A DNA stretch of 64,000 nt from Candidatus Thiodiazotropha sp. (ex Myrtea sp. 'scaly one' KF741663). Its GTDB lineage: Bacteria; Pseudomonadota; Gammaproteobacteria; Chromatiales; Chromatiaceae. The notes beneath the pieces were generated by a model. It made no database searches. It saw only the letters and a list, made by a program, of their open reading frames with translations, and had not been told where the DNA came from. Where the stretch lies: NCBI GenBank assembly GCA_025655555.1, contig JAHXIQ010000001.1, positions 496,001 through 560,000 of the forward strand, read 5' to 3'. The position numbers were made by a program, and so were the translations under genes. Of the stretch, positions 52,801-61,944 are shown one piece after another. Positions within the stretch are counted from its first letter, which is position 1. Each line of letters opens with the position of its first letter.

Positions 52801-53412
52801 ATGAATACCCAACACATTGCTATTGGAATGAGAGCCCTGGCAGAGGTTGATCGAGACCTCAAGCAAGCCTTTGAAAAAATTGGTCCACCGCCACCCCGCA
52901 TACGACCAAAGGGATTTGAGACTTTCCTGTCCACCATAGTCAGTCAGCAGATTTCAACTGAAGTGGCACGAGTCATCATGGGTCGGGTTATCGACCTACT
53001 GCCTGAGATTTCAGCCGATGCACTGTTAATGATAGATGACCAAGCCCTACGCAAAGCCGGCTTGTCATTCCGCAAGATAGAATATGCCAAAGGCATGGCA
53101 GAAGCCGTAGTATCGGGAAGCCTGGACATCAACGGACTGAGCACGACGAGTGACGAAGAGGCAATAGCTGCCATCATGTCCCTAAGAGGTTTTGGCCGCT
53201 GGAGCGCTGAAATCTATCTTATGTTCTCCCTGCAACGAGAAGACATCTTTCCTGCCGACGATCTGGCCTTGCGGGTATCGCTGGGTCGCCTGAAAAACCT
53301 GCCAAACAGGCCCACACAAAAGCAAGCCCGCGAACTCGTTGCCCACTGGTCGCCCTGGAGAAGTGTCGGTTCACTCTTTTTGTGGCATTACTATCGCGGT
53401 GCGCCTACATAA
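52801..53412 (+). CDS. alkA: DNA-3-methyladenine glycosylase II (AlkA family, HhH-GPD)
   Basis: A 203-residue base-excision glycosylase that removes 3-methyladenine and related lesions. The HhH-GPD core is clear: FLSTIVSQQISTEVARVI, the helix-hairpin-helix MSLRGFGRWSAEIYLMFS and the catalytic Asp in FPADDLALRVSLG, ending LVAHWSPWRSVGSLFLWHYY. It lacks the N-terminal beta domain of E. coli AlkA, like Mag1-type enzymes. Position next to ada suggests an alkylation response pair, although the MITE now separates them. Confidence 0.93.
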   Translation: MNTQHIAIGMRALAEVDRDLKQAFEKIGPPPPRIRPKGFETFLSTIVSQQISTEVARVIMGRVIDLLPEISADALLMIDDQALRKAGLSFRKIEYAKGMAEAVVSGSLDINGLSTTSDEEAIAAIMSLRGFGRWSAEIYLMFSLQREDIFPADDLALRVSLGRLKNLPNRPTQKQARELVAHWSPWRSVGSLFLWHYYRGAPT

Positions 53413-53463
53413 AACAATGTATCGACTTTTTTTAATAACCCGGATGGCAGATGATGAGGATGC

Positions 53464-53820
53464 TTATGAAGAAACAACGAGCGCAAGCCCAATCGCCGCA
53501 GGGAGCGCTTGAATAAGCAGGATTTTTCGACTGGCTGTCGCTGCACCGTAAAGACCGGCAAGCAAAACACAGCTCAAAAAGAATATTTTCACACTGGTCC
53601 CATCGGCACCCAGGATAAGACCCCAGAGCAGCCCGGCTGCCAGGAAACCGTTATAAAGACCTTGATTGGCAGCCAACACCTTTGTCTTGGCTGCCATCTC
53701 CTTTGTATGCCCAAACACACGCAGTCCCAGCGGCTTATCCCAGAGAAACATCTCCAGCACAAGAAAACCGAGATGCAGAAAGGCAACGGAACCCACAACG
53801 ATGTCTGTGATAGCAGGCAC
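53464..53820 (-). CDS. DUF1304 family small membrane protein
   Basis: A 118-residue protein with four membrane segments and the family motifs FLHLGFLVLEMFLWDKP, AANQGLYNGFLAAGLLWG and FFLSCVLLAGLYGAAT. Members are widespread and uncharacterised. It is monocistronic and converges on alkA. Confidence 0.9.
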   Translation of the reverse strand: MPAITDIVVGSVAFLHLGFLVLEMFLWDKPLGLRVFGHTKEMAAKTKVLAANQGLYNGFLAAGLLWGLILGADGTSVKIFFLSCVLLAGLYGAATASRKILLIQALPAAIGLALVVSS

Positions 53821-53920
53821 TATCTATCTTTGGCTCCATGAGTTATTTGCCGGGACGTTGTCTTCACGCCTGACGCAGTCATTTGCGAACTTTTGAAATA
53901 GTGTCAATGTGATGTTTTTA

Positions 53921-54499
53921 TCAGGCATTCAGCTTACCCACAGTAACCACCAATTGGCGGCCAAGCGCCATGACAGCTTGTTGTTTCCGGTCATCTGCAA
54001 GCGTGCCATCATCATTGAATGCTTTAAAGGCCTGAGGAATGGCTTGTTGATCCGGCAAGACCGTAACACCAATATTGGCTAGCAACATCCTGAGAAACAC
54101 CAGCCCACGAAGCCCGCCCAAAGCGCCCGGAGATGCAGCTAGGATAGCAGCCGTCTTGCCCTGGTAAGCCATCAGAGGGGGTTCATCATCCGATTCGGCG
54201 CGTGATGCCCAGTCAATGACGTTCTTCAGTAATGGACTGAATGCACTGTTATATTCAGGTGAGGCAATGATGAAGGCATCATGGCTAGTCAGAAGCCTTT
54301 TGAACTTGAGGGCGTTTTCCGGCATCCCATCTTCACTCTCCAGATCCTGATTAAAGAGCGGCATCGGGTAGTCTGCCAAATCAATCCGTGTAACATCCGC
54401 CCCGGCCGCTTCGGCGCCCGACACAGCAATCGCCAATAACCTTTTATTGAAAGATTCTGTTCTGCTGCTACCTGCAAAAGCGAGTATTCTCGGTGTCAT
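53921..54499 (-). CDS. NADPH-dependent FMN reductase family protein
   Basis: A 192-residue flavodoxin-like reductase. FAGSSRTESFNKRLL is the FMN phosphate-binding loop, PLFNQDLE and FIIASPEYNSAFSPLLKNVI-type block (IASPEYNSAF, LKNVIDWASR) are family signatures. It probably reduces FMN, quinones or chromate-like oxidants with NADPH. MTPRILAFAGSS at 54499 is the better start than the ATG eight codons earlier. Confidence 0.92.
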   Translation of the reverse strand: MTPRILAFAGSSRTESFNKRLLAIAVSGAEAAGADVTRIDLADYPMPLFNQDLESEDGMPENALKFKRLLTSHDAFIIASPEYNSAFSPLLKNVIDWASRAESDDEPPLMAYQGKTAAILAASPGALGGLRGLVFLRMLLANIGVTVLPDQQAIPQAFKAFNDDGTLADDRKQQAVMALGRQLVVTVGKLNA

Positions 54500-54598
54500 A
54501 CGACCCCCCGTTAAAGCTATCACTGCAACTCACACGATACAAAAGAGTCCGCAAGCGTATGCTAGGATTTTAAAACTAAGCAAATGCAACAGCTCTGT

Positions 54599-54922
54599 TT
54601 ATTGTTGACTTGGCATCTCCACTAACTCAGACACCTCAAGTGAACCGCCAATCTCAAGAAAGGGGCAGGCCTTTACAACAGAGAGCGCCGTCTCCATGGA
54701 ATCCGATTCTATGACCGTGTAACCCGACATCTTCGTTACACCTCCGCTTGTGACACTCCCATCAGCATTGACTGTAGTCGTATCTTTCAACGGATTCATA
54801 GGACTGACTGCCGAATCCCCCAACGAAGACAGCCATTCCATATATTTAACGAAATGCTGCTCACCCTCCTCAGGACTGGATGGTTGTTCACCGCCCAGAT
54901 AAACAATGACATATTGAGGCAT
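54599..54922 (-). CDS. YCII-related domain protein
   Basis: A 107-residue protein of the YCII/DGPF family: it begins MPQYVIVYLGGEQPSSPEEG and contains MSGYTVIESDSMETALSVVK and CPFLEIGGSLEVSELV, the dimeric alpha-beta barrel pattern. Function is unknown; members occur near sigma factors or act as small dimeric enzymes. Confidence 0.85.
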   Translation of the reverse strand: MPQYVIVYLGGEQPSSPEEGEQHFVKYMEWLSSLGDSAVSPMNPLKDTTTVNADGSVTSGGVTKMSGYTVIESDSMETALSVVKACPFLEIGGSLEVSELVEMPSQQ

Positions 54923-55227
54923 TGGCTTTTCTCTCTTGATGAGATTTCACACACATGGAGATTTAAATACTGTCCTGCCTAGACTGCAGGCGGCCACTCT
55001 ATAAGTGTCGGTGTAAGTGTAGTGTAGTACGAGAAAATATAGGAACAATTAGGTTTTACAACATTACCCCAATAATCCTTGGGGGACTAAAGGGGTCGGT
55101 GACAAATAGAAAGACAAAGATTGTTATTTATCACTGATCCCTTTTATTTAGCTATCAAAAAGGAGATCAACAGGAAGAGATCGCATCAGGTTGATGACCC
55201 AGCGATGAATTCGAAGTAGACCCGAGA
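54923..55227. other. Intergenic region with an inverted repeat
   Basis: About 300 bases without a gene. The only structured element is the long inverted repeat at 55089-55145, given separately. Confidence 0.6.
55089..55145. repeat. REP-like inverted repeat
   Basis: AAAGGGGTCGGTGACAAATA (55089-55108) can pair with TATTTATCACTGATCCCTTT (55125-55144) with a few mismatches. Hairpins of this AAAGGGG-type are typical of REP/RAYT palindromes; it may also end the minus-strand or plus-strand transcripts. No RAYT transposase gene is in the window. Confidence 0.6.
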
Positions 55228-58032
55228 TCAAAGCGGACGGGGCTTTTCAATACCATAACCCTGCCCATAGTCGACACCGACTACAGTCAGCCAATCCAAC
55301 ACATCTTGGTTTTCGACAAATTCGGCAATTGTCTCTATGCCCATCTCCTTAGAGACCCTGGAGATCGATTCCACCATTGCGGCATCAACCGGATCATCGA
55401 GCAGATCACGCACAAAGCAACCATCGATCTTCAGATAATCCACCGGCAGGGTCTTAAGATAGCTGAACGACGAGAGTCCGCTGCCGAAGTCATCGAGGGC
55501 AAAGCTGACTCTGCGCTTTTTTAAACGCCTCATGAATGCAAGCGCTTCTCGCAGGTTGCCTATGGCCGCTGTTTCAGTGATTTCAAAACAGATTCTCTGT
55601 CCCAACTCCGGATTATGAGTCAGCTGCTGCTCAATGCTATTGAGGATCAGACGATTTCCCAGTGAACCACCAGAGAGGTTGATGGAGAGGTGTACATGGG
55701 TATTCTGTGGCTGCATCAGCCATTCGCAGGCCCGTCTAAGCACAATCTCGTCAATCTTGGACATGATATCGTAGCGTTCTGCAGCAGGGATGAACTGCCC
55801 AGGCGCAACGATCTGCCCATCTTCATCGACCATTCTGACCAGGACTTCACGGAAATCATGCTTGTTCGCTTCATGGGAGAGCGAAAGGATACGTTGAGAA
55901 TAGAGTACAAAGCGCTCTTCGTTGAGTGCGGACTTGATACGCGCCACCCACTGCATCTCGCTACGGCGCTCAGTCAGTTCCTGATCATCCGGTTGGTAGA
56001 CATGCACCCGGTTGCGTCCTTGGTCTTTGGCACTGTAGCAGGCCAGGTCGGCCAGGCTAAGTGCATTCGGGTCAGGTAGATCACTGTTGATTAATGCAAT
56101 CCCGAAGCTGGCACCGATCTGAAAGTGGTGATTCTCCCAGGTGAAGGGAAACTCAGCCAGCAGCACCCGTAGTTGTTCAGCAATTGTTACAGCGTTTTCA
56201 ATATCGCAACCGATCAATAACAGACCGAACTCATCCCCTCCCAGTCGGGCGAGAAGATCCGATCCGCGACTATGCTGCTGTAGCAGAGTCGCAACTTGTT
56301 TAAGCAGTTCATCACCTGCCACATGCCCGACGGTATCGTTGACGACTTTGAACTGATCCAGGTCGATATAGACCAGCACATGTTCTCCCTCCCCCTGTAG
56401 CGCTTCTTGGGTCAACTCGCTGAGGCGACGATCAAAAACCGTTCGACTCCACAGTCCGGTCAAACCATCATGCATCGCCTGGTGTTCAATCTTTCGCTGC
56501 ATCAGGCGTGCCTCGGAGACATCGTGGAATACCAGGACTACACCATTGACCTGACCCAATGAATTACGGATCGGTGCAGCAGAGTCCTCGATCGAGATCT
56601 CTTTCCCCTTCCGATTGATCAACAGTGTGTGATTCCCCAGCCCAACGACTTGGCCCTCCCGCAGGCAACGCTCGACTGGATTGTCGATCGGTTTGCGGGT
56701 GACCTCATCGACAATGGGGAAGACCTCTTCCAGACTCCGTAGATGAGCATCCTCTTTGCTCCAGCCGGTCAATATCTCGGCTACCGGATTCAGATAGTCG
56801 ATCCTGGCGTCAGCGAAGGTTGTAATCACGCCATCGCCAATGGAATGGAGCGTCACCAAAGCTCGCTCACGTTCTTCAGAGAGCACAGTCTCAAGCCGCT
56901 TCTGCTCGGTGACATCGACGTGAGTGCCCACCATCCGGTAGGGTTTACCTTGTGTATTTCTCAAGGCCCGCGCGCGCGACAGAATCCAGCGCCAACTACC
57001 ATCCTTGTGGCGCAGGCGGTGCAGAATCTCAAGGGATTTTGATGCATCCAGCATGTGTGCATCGATGCTGGCAAGGGCCTTTGGTAAATCGTCTGGGTGG
57101 ACCCGCTCTTCCCAGGAGGCGAAGGTATTGGCTACTTCTTGAGCCCGATAGCCCAGCATCTCCTTCCAGCGGGGTGAATAGTAGACCTGATCATTGATTA
57201 TATCCCAGTCCCACAATCCGTCGTTACTCCCTTCAAGCGCATAACGTAACCGCTCCTCATCAGCCAGGATCTGGGTATGCATGGCCACCACTTCCTGCTC
57301 CCTTTCCACCAGAGTATCAAGCATTCGATTCATATCGTAAGCCAGTTGTCCCAACTCATCCGGTCTATCCAGCAGGCAGTGCTCCTTGCGCTCACCAGAC
57401 TCGATTCGATTGGCAAACGCAGCCAGACGCCGGGTATCCTGAGTCAAGCCCCTACTCATAACCCAGGCAAACAACACACCCACGGCAATCGCCAACACCG
57501 TGTAGAGAAGTCCTTCGTTAGTCACCACTTCAAGGTTTGAGGCGATACCGGCGCGGCTGATACCCACCCTGGCCCACCCAATGTGACGCTGCTTTATCAT
57601 GATCGGGTGGGCGACATCGATCAGTAATTGATTATCAATCAGCACCCGTGTCTCTGAAGGCGATTCGATCAGCTGCACACTGATTGGATCACTGGCATAA
57701 CGACCCACTTGCTCACGATCAGTAAAGGCTAGAACCTGACCGTGCAGATCGGTAAACATGGCATAGCGCAGACTGGGAAAACTGTGTTGGGAGTGGATTA
57801 CCTCCTCCATACCGATGTAGTCATTCGCCAATACCCAGGAGGTACCATTCGCTGCCAGGGTCTCCGCCAATGAGATGGCTTGCTTGCGAGACTCATCCAC
57901 AAGGAAACTACTTTGACGAGAGACCAGATCAAAAACAAAGATTGTCATCAATACCGCATGCACTAACGCGATACCCAACATCAGCTGACGTCTGATCGAG
58001 GCAGTCCAGAGCTGTTTCAGTGATTGCAGCAT
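55228..58032 (-). CDS. Membrane PAS-GGDEF-EAL c-di-GMP protein
   Basis: A 934-residue protein. Membrane helices lie near residues 12-33 and 170-192 around a periplasmic region; HAMP follows, then two PAS domains (SNDGLWDWDIINDQVYYSPR; IDYLNPVAEILTGWSKED), GGDEF and EAL. GGDEF is intact with an I-site (RGSDLLARLGGDEF). The EAL motif reads EVL (FREVLVRMVD), but other catalytic residues are present: INLSGG, ITETAA, DDFGSGLSSF, YLKIDGCFV, AEFVEN and YGQGYG. Probably bifunctional. Its start overlaps the upstream PhnD-like gene by one base, which suggests that the binding protein feeds a signal to it. Confidence 0.92.
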   Translation of the reverse strand: MLQSLKQLWTASIRRQLMLGIALVHAVLMTIFVFDLVSRQSSFLVDESRKQAISLAETLAANGTSWVLANDYIGMEEVIHSQHSFPSLRYAMFTDLHGQVLAFTDREQVGRYASDPISVQLIESPSETRVLIDNQLLIDVAHPIMIKQRHIGWARVGISRAGIASNLEVVTNEGLLYTVLAIAVGVLFAWVMSRGLTQDTRRLAAFANRIESGERKEHCLLDRPDELGQLAYDMNRMLDTLVEREQEVVAMHTQILADEERLRYALEGSNDGLWDWDIINDQVYYSPRWKEMLGYRAQEVANTFASWEERVHPDDLPKALASIDAHMLDASKSLEILHRLRHKDGSWRWILSRARALRNTQGKPYRMVGTHVDVTEQKRLETVLSEERERALVTLHSIGDGVITTFADARIDYLNPVAEILTGWSKEDAHLRSLEEVFPIVDEVTRKPIDNPVERCLREGQVVGLGNHTLLINRKGKEISIEDSAAPIRNSLGQVNGVVLVFHDVSEARLMQRKIEHQAMHDGLTGLWSRTVFDRRLSELTQEALQGEGEHVLVYIDLDQFKVVNDTVGHVAGDELLKQVATLLQQHSRGSDLLARLGGDEFGLLLIGCDIENAVTIAEQLRVLLAEFPFTWENHHFQIGASFGIALINSDLPDPNALSLADLACYSAKDQGRNRVHVYQPDDQELTERRSEMQWVARIKSALNEERFVLYSQRILSLSHEANKHDFREVLVRMVDEDGQIVAPGQFIPAAERYDIMSKIDEIVLRRACEWLMQPQNTHVHLSINLSGGSLGNRLILNSIEQQLTHNPELGQRICFEITETAAIGNLREALAFMRRLKKRRVSFALDDFGSGLSSFSYLKTLPVDYLKIDGCFVRDLLDDPVDAAMVESISRVSKEMGIETIAEFVENQDVLDWLTVVGVDYGQGYGIEKPRPL

Positions 58033-58940
58033 TAGTGTAGTGGCCGTACCTCATGGACAAAGGTCTTCATGAAGTCGCGCACAACCTGGTAAGTGGCATT
58101 GGATGCACTCTCAAAACGAGACAGTTCCATCGATTCAAGGATTTTCTGTCCGCGTTCATGAGTATGCAGATTAACCAGCAGGTCGTGCACTTGATGGACG
58201 ATGACTTCAGGTACTGCTGGCAGCACAACCAAACCATTGTTGATGAGTGGTTCAGTCTCCCAGATAACCTTCAACTCCTTTTCCAGCTCCGGCCTCTCCT
58301 TTGCCAACGCTTTCCAGGGTGGAGGCCAGGTGGAGGCTGCAGCAGTCTGCTTCAGGTAGACATTCATCACCGATGACTCTTGCGAGCCCACATACCGGTT
58401 GTCCAGTTCTTGCATCACATCCACACCATGAGTCTGCAGGTAGTATTGCGGCATCATTGTAGCTGCCAATGCAGTAGGAGCCGGGTAGCTGACAGCCTTC
58501 CCTTTTAGATCCGAAACCCGTTTAATACCGCTATCCTTGCGCACCAGGATAATACCTCGAAAATTATGATCATCCCCCATCTTGCCAAATACCTGATAAC
58601 CTTTATCGACAGCATTTACGGTCTGAAAAGGGTTGGGTAAACTGAAATGGAATTTTTTGGCGTACAACTTTTCATCGTAGGACGCATAATTTCGTGATGC
58701 TTCGAGTTTGAATCTGACCCCGGGAACTTGCTCTGTCAAGTATTCCATCAGTGGACCAAACACCTCAAACAACCGTTGTGGGTTATGCAACGGATGGATA
58801 CCAAAAAGATACTCTGTCACAGAAACAGATGGGGCATCTGAAAAAGATGGCTGGTATTCGTTTACAGTCTTGTTTTCACAGGCGGTTAACAGCAACAGCC
58901 CTATGCTGAACAAAAAAAACGAGATCCTCACTATAATCAT
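58032..58940 (-). CDS. PhnD-like periplasmic phosphate/phosphonate-binding lipoprotein
   Basis: A 302-residue PhnD/PhoX-type substrate-binding protein with lipobox LLTAC (Cys about residue 21). Signatures include LFGIHPLHNPQRLFEVFGPL, VRFKLEASRNYASYDEKL, the GIILVRKDSGIKRVSDLKGK block and PTALAATMMPQYYL. Usually part of an ABC importer, but no permease or ATPase gene is near; instead it overlaps a GGDEF-EAL gene by TAATG, suggesting a sensory role. Ligand unknown. Confidence 0.9.
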   Translation of the reverse strand: MIIVRISFFLFSIGLLLLTACENKTVNEYQPSFSDAPSVSVTEYLFGIHPLHNPQRLFEVFGPLMEYLTEQVPGVRFKLEASRNYASYDEKLYAKKFHFSLPNPFQTVNAVDKGYQVFGKMGDDHNFRGIILVRKDSGIKRVSDLKGKAVSYPAPTALAATMMPQYYLQTHGVDVMQELDNRYVGSQESSVMNVYLKQTAAASTWPPPWKALAKERPELEKELKVIWETEPLINNGLVVLPAVPEVIVHQVHDLLVNLHTHERGQKILESMELSRFESASNATYQVVRDFMKTFVHEVRPLH

Positions 58941-59058
58941 CCTGAACTTCTAATTAAGAAACACGGATTCACCTCGATAATCAACCCACAGAGCCGGACA
59001 TAGAGGGCAAGCTGCGGTAGTATCCTGGCCTTTCGTTCAGGCAAGGATGAGAGGCACC

Positions 59059-59257
59059 ATGAGTACCTGCATGCAACATACTCAGGAGCAACGATACCAG
59101 ATATACGCCTTGAATAAAGTCGACAATCAGCCGCGAGGTACGCCGCAACCATGGTCTACGGGGTTATCGCCCCAAACAAGCCCATCAGTATGCCACTCAA
59201 AGAGATCAGAACAAAATCAGTTTTCGCATGAGTCCAGCGAAAATAACGGGGTCATAG
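59059..59257 (+). pseudogene. IS30-family transposase remnant (N-terminal part, internally deleted)
   Basis: The frame from 59059 reads MSTCMQHTQEQRYQIYALNK, the N-terminal helix of IS30 transposases. After about 59140 the homology continues in another frame as GLRGYRPKQAHQYATQRDQN then KISFRMSP and a stop. The HTH segment that normally joins the two is missing, so this is a deleted, frameshifted fragment. No inverted repeats or catalytic DDE part are present. Confidence 0.75.
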
Positions 59258-59310
59258 AGTAATTGTTTCCAATATTAGAGATTATTGCTCCGTCCCCCAC
59301 TGTTTCTAAT

Positions 59311-60107
59311 TTATTCACTCACCATAGAATGGCCTGTTTTTTCTAAAAGCAGGTCAGGTCGCTCCTCAATCACAAGGTGTCCTGTGTTCGGCATTTCGAA
59401 GAACAAAGCGTCTGGAATCAACTGCTGTAATAACCTTCCACGTTCAACCGGGATCCAATTGTCCTCAGTGCCCCAAAGTATCATTAGCGACTTGGTAATT
59501 TGTGAATAGACGGATTGAACTTCATCAGTATATTCCTCTTTAGCCTGCGCTATTTGTCTGTAAAATGCCGCTTGCCCATCTTTACCCATCCATGGCTGAA
59601 TAGTTTTATCCATCGTGTCATCGGATAATGGCGTATATGCTGCCGTATTGATGTAGGCTCGCACAATTGCCTCATGAATGTAATCCGGCACACCTGTAAA
59701 GGCATCTTCATGTGCTTTGACGTGCTGAAAAAAGGGTGAGCCCCAAGGCGAAATTGATACTGGATCGATTAACACTATTTTTGCAAAATCCTGCTTATTG
59801 AGTAGATGGGCACGTAATACTGTGGCACCGCCAAAGTCATACCCAATGACTGCCGGCTTTTCCAGTCCCCAGAATTTGATTAGTCGATCAAGAATTGTGT
59901 TTTGAATGCCGAGAGATACATCGCCATTCGATTTATCAGATTGACCGTAACCGATCAATCTGAAAGGGACTCGATAATATGCCTCATGTTGTAAGAGGGC
60001 CAGGGGGTACCGTGCACGACTATAACTGGAGGCCCTTCTCCCGCAACCCCGAACCTTACATAGCGGCCTTCAAACGTGTAGGTTTCTGTTAGATTCCAAT
60101 CTGTCAT
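59311..60107 (-). pseudogene. Alpha/beta hydrolase (haloalkane-dehalogenase-like), frameshifted
   Basis: The gene starts with ATG at 60107 (MTDWNLTETYTFEGRYVRFG, GEGPPVIVVHGTPWPSYN, RHIIESLSD) and hits a stop at about 59958. The rest continues in another frame from LIGYGQSDKSN. Homologues have about ten more residues (YFD-type) at the junction, so a small deletion broke the frame. Downstream parts are intact: nucleophile elbow IGYDFGGATVLRA with Asp, as in haloalkane dehalogenases, and catalytic His in NTGHLVIEERPD. Likely non-functional unless the 3' frame is translated from an internal TTG, which would lack the oxyanion loop. Confidence 0.8.
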
Positions 60108-60302
60108 GGGCTTTAAAAAATAAACAGGGGACCATGTAATTTCTTCATGACCTCCATCATTAAAATATTAAACTGTGGTCTATCCCTATTGTTCCTTCCA
60201 TGGCTTTGATCTTTACCGACGCGATGCGTTTAATAATGACATGTGTGTCCATAATATTTTCCTTTCCCAATAATTGCAGTAATTATCTGCTAAATAATTA
60301 CT

Positions 60303-60321
60303 AGGGCCTGCTAACATTAAT
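60303..60321. repeat. Fragment related to the MITE terminus
   Basis: AGGGCCTGCTAACATTAAT matches 17 of 19 bases of the MITE end at 52542-52560. It lies directly after the DUF1330 gene. No second end is seen nearby, so it is a remnant or solo end. Confidence 0.45.
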
Positions 60322-60325
60322 ACTC

Positions 60326-60613
60326 TTACTCTTCATATACGAGCAAATCCATTTCAGCAGCTTCCTGCCTAAGAGGAACTAACGATTGGTACTGTGTAGA
60401 GTCATGCCAATTATTTACTGAATCCAGATTTGGAAAGCGTATGACTACAGTATCATTGTGATTATGGCTTCCTGAAAGCACGGATGTCAGCTTACCCCTA
60501 AAAACCAACTCACCACCCCACGGTGACAATGTACCTGGTACTTTGTTGCGGTACTCCAGCCATTTCTCGGTATTTTTTACTGTAATGTGTCCAATGATGT
60601 ATGCGTTTGCCAT
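60326..60613 (-). CDS. DUF1330 family protein
   Basis: A 95-residue dimeric alpha-beta barrel protein: MANAYIIGHITVKNTEKWLE, the turn FRGKLTSVLSGSH and VVIRFPNLDSVNNWHDSTQY. DUF1330 members are of unknown function. A probable cassette, given strand and neighbours, but no attC site is recognisable after it. Confidence 0.85.
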   Translation of the reverse strand: MANAYIIGHITVKNTEKWLEYRNKVPGTLSPWGGELVFRGKLTSVLSGSHNHNDTVVIRFPNLDSVNNWHDSTQYQSLVPLRQEAAEMDLLVYEE

Positions 60614-60659
60614 ATTCTTATTCTTCTTTTTTTCGTATTAAAACAAAACAAACTGAGCC

Positions 60660-61229
60660 TCAAAGATTTCTAGCCTCATTCCAGAGCTTTACTCTATCAA
60701 CAACAGTTATCCATTCATCAAATTGGGAACGACTTTTCTGCCATCGATCCGATAATTTCTTTCTTGGATCTTCACTTAAAGAGTATGCCATGGCTTCTAT
60801 TAGCCACTCTGGAGCACGAAGAAATGCAAGAACGCCAATTTCTTCCATTTGACGGTGGTGTATCATTTCATGACGAATGTAATAAAGCTCCCAACCTCTA
60901 GGGCTAATAACAATCCCCATTTTCCTACATTGCTGGCTGATGCCTTATTAAACCAAAATTCTTGAAAACAGGTTTCGGTAGAATAAAACACAGCTCGTGG
61001 CATTTTCTCAAATGAGCCTAGCTCATCAGCGACATATTTAATGGCCCGATTGTACAATACGGAAGCCTCAATTAAACTTATTTTCATCATCAACACATAC
61101 ATTACTGCTTATACAAGAAATGCCTTTTACCTGCTCAGGTAGAAGCACTCTTACAGGCTTAAATAATGTCTATGCTGCTAAAGGAATCAATAACACAACT
61201 ACAGTTATGGTAATGACTATTTTCTTCAT
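60660..61229 (-). pseudogene. Putative HExxH metalloprotein gene, broken by one stop and two frameshifts
   Basis: The coding sequence starts with ATG at 61229 after AGGAGG (MKKIVITITVVVLLIPLAA, a signal or membrane segment), hits TAG, continues in frame TLFKPVRVLLPEQVKGISC, then shifts near 61075 (EASVLYNRAIKYVADELG), and shifts again in AAAATGGGG near 60920 to GIVISPRGWELYYIRHEMIH then HRQMEE. HEMIH is an HExxH zinc motif. The three pieces align end to end without overlap, so this is one decayed gene of about 190 residues. Family unknown. Homopolymer position of the second shift makes a sequencing error conceivable for that one. Confidence 0.75.
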
Positions 61230-61243
61230 GCTTCCTCCTGATA

Positions 61244-61289
61244 CTCTAACGCCTCGCCTCACAGTAGAGCACGCAAACGCGTGTTGAAC
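61244..61289 (-). repeat. attC-like site, short and degenerate
   Basis: On the minus strand GTTCAAC (61289-61283) and GTTAGAG (61250-61244) are in the positions of the attC core sites, with weak inner arms (ACGCGTTTGC and AGGCGAGGCG). It lies between the SGNH cassette stop and the next gene start. Short for an attC (46 bases), so possibly deleted internally. Confidence 0.5.
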
Positions 61290-61294
61290 TTTTA

Positions 61295-61936
61295 TTAGAA
61301 GAATTCTTCACCGATGACTGCCTGTGCGATAGCTTTTCCAAGTACTTCATGCTGTGGTTCATCCAGGTGAATACCATCAACTATGCTTACTTCTGTAACC
61401 GAGCCCGCATCGAAGTACATTACCGACATCTCTTGTTCCACCTTCTCAAGTTCGTTGGCTAATCCAATACAGCGTTTTTCGGCATTTTTTAATTTGCAAG
61501 CGATGCTGCCTTTAGGCTCAGTAATTCGGGGTGGCGCAACTATAAAGATTTTTGGTACAGGCATTCCCGGCTCAATGGGAGATTGCTTGATTATGTTTAC
61601 AAGCTTTGCTGTTCCTTGAGCGGAAAGCCATGCATCGTTTACATGTGTGCACTGAAAATCATTAGTGCCCAACATGAGAATAACGAGCCTCAAGGGGGAA
61701 TTCATTTCGATAACTTCGGACAAGCCCTCGGAGCCATTTCTTCCATTCTTGAAAGGATCTGACCATGTGGTTCTACGGCCATTCAGGCAGTTCTCAATAA
61801 CCTTGACGTTCTTACCTTCACTGTGAAGGGTGTTTTCAAACACCCCGGGCCACCGCTTTTCGAAAGGAAGCCGCTTTCTTGTGTTGGGAATGATCCCCCA
61901 GGTGAGACTGTCTGAGTAAATGAGTATTTGTACCAT
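61295..61936 (-). CDS. SGNH/GDSL hydrolase (cassette gene)
   Basis: A 213-residue esterase-like protein of the SGNH family. Block I is IYSDSLTWG (Ser nucleophile; GDS is replaced by SDS), block III MLGTNDF with catalytic Asn, block V DGIHLDEPQH with Asp and His. The region NCLNGRRTTWSDPFKNGRNG supplies the block II Gly. Relatives include arylesterases and cassette-borne acetylxylan-type esterases. No signal peptide. It starts nine bases after an attC-type site. Confidence 0.9.
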   Translation of the reverse strand: MVQILIYSDSLTWGIIPNTRKRLPFEKRWPGVFENTLHSEGKNVKVIENCLNGRRTTWSDPFKNGRNGSEGLSEVIEMNSPLRLVILMLGTNDFQCTHVNDAWLSAQGTAKLVNIIKQSPIEPGMPVPKIFIVAPPRITEPKGSIACKLKNAEKRCIGLANELEKVEQEMSVMYFDAGSVTEVSIVDGIHLDEPQHEVLGKAIAQAVIGEEFF

Positions 61937-61944
61937 TTTTATTC

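Noticed and set aside
59311-59958. Intact 215-residue hydrolase starting at an internal TTG
   Set aside because: The missing N-terminal strand and HGTPW oxyanion loop are encoded directly upstream in another frame, so it is a broken longer gene.
60166-60252. About 30-codon minus-strand frame MDTHVIIKRIASVKIK...
   Set aside because: A weak GGAAAGG precedes it, but there is no recognisable family or membrane helix; more likely a gene remnant than a real gene.
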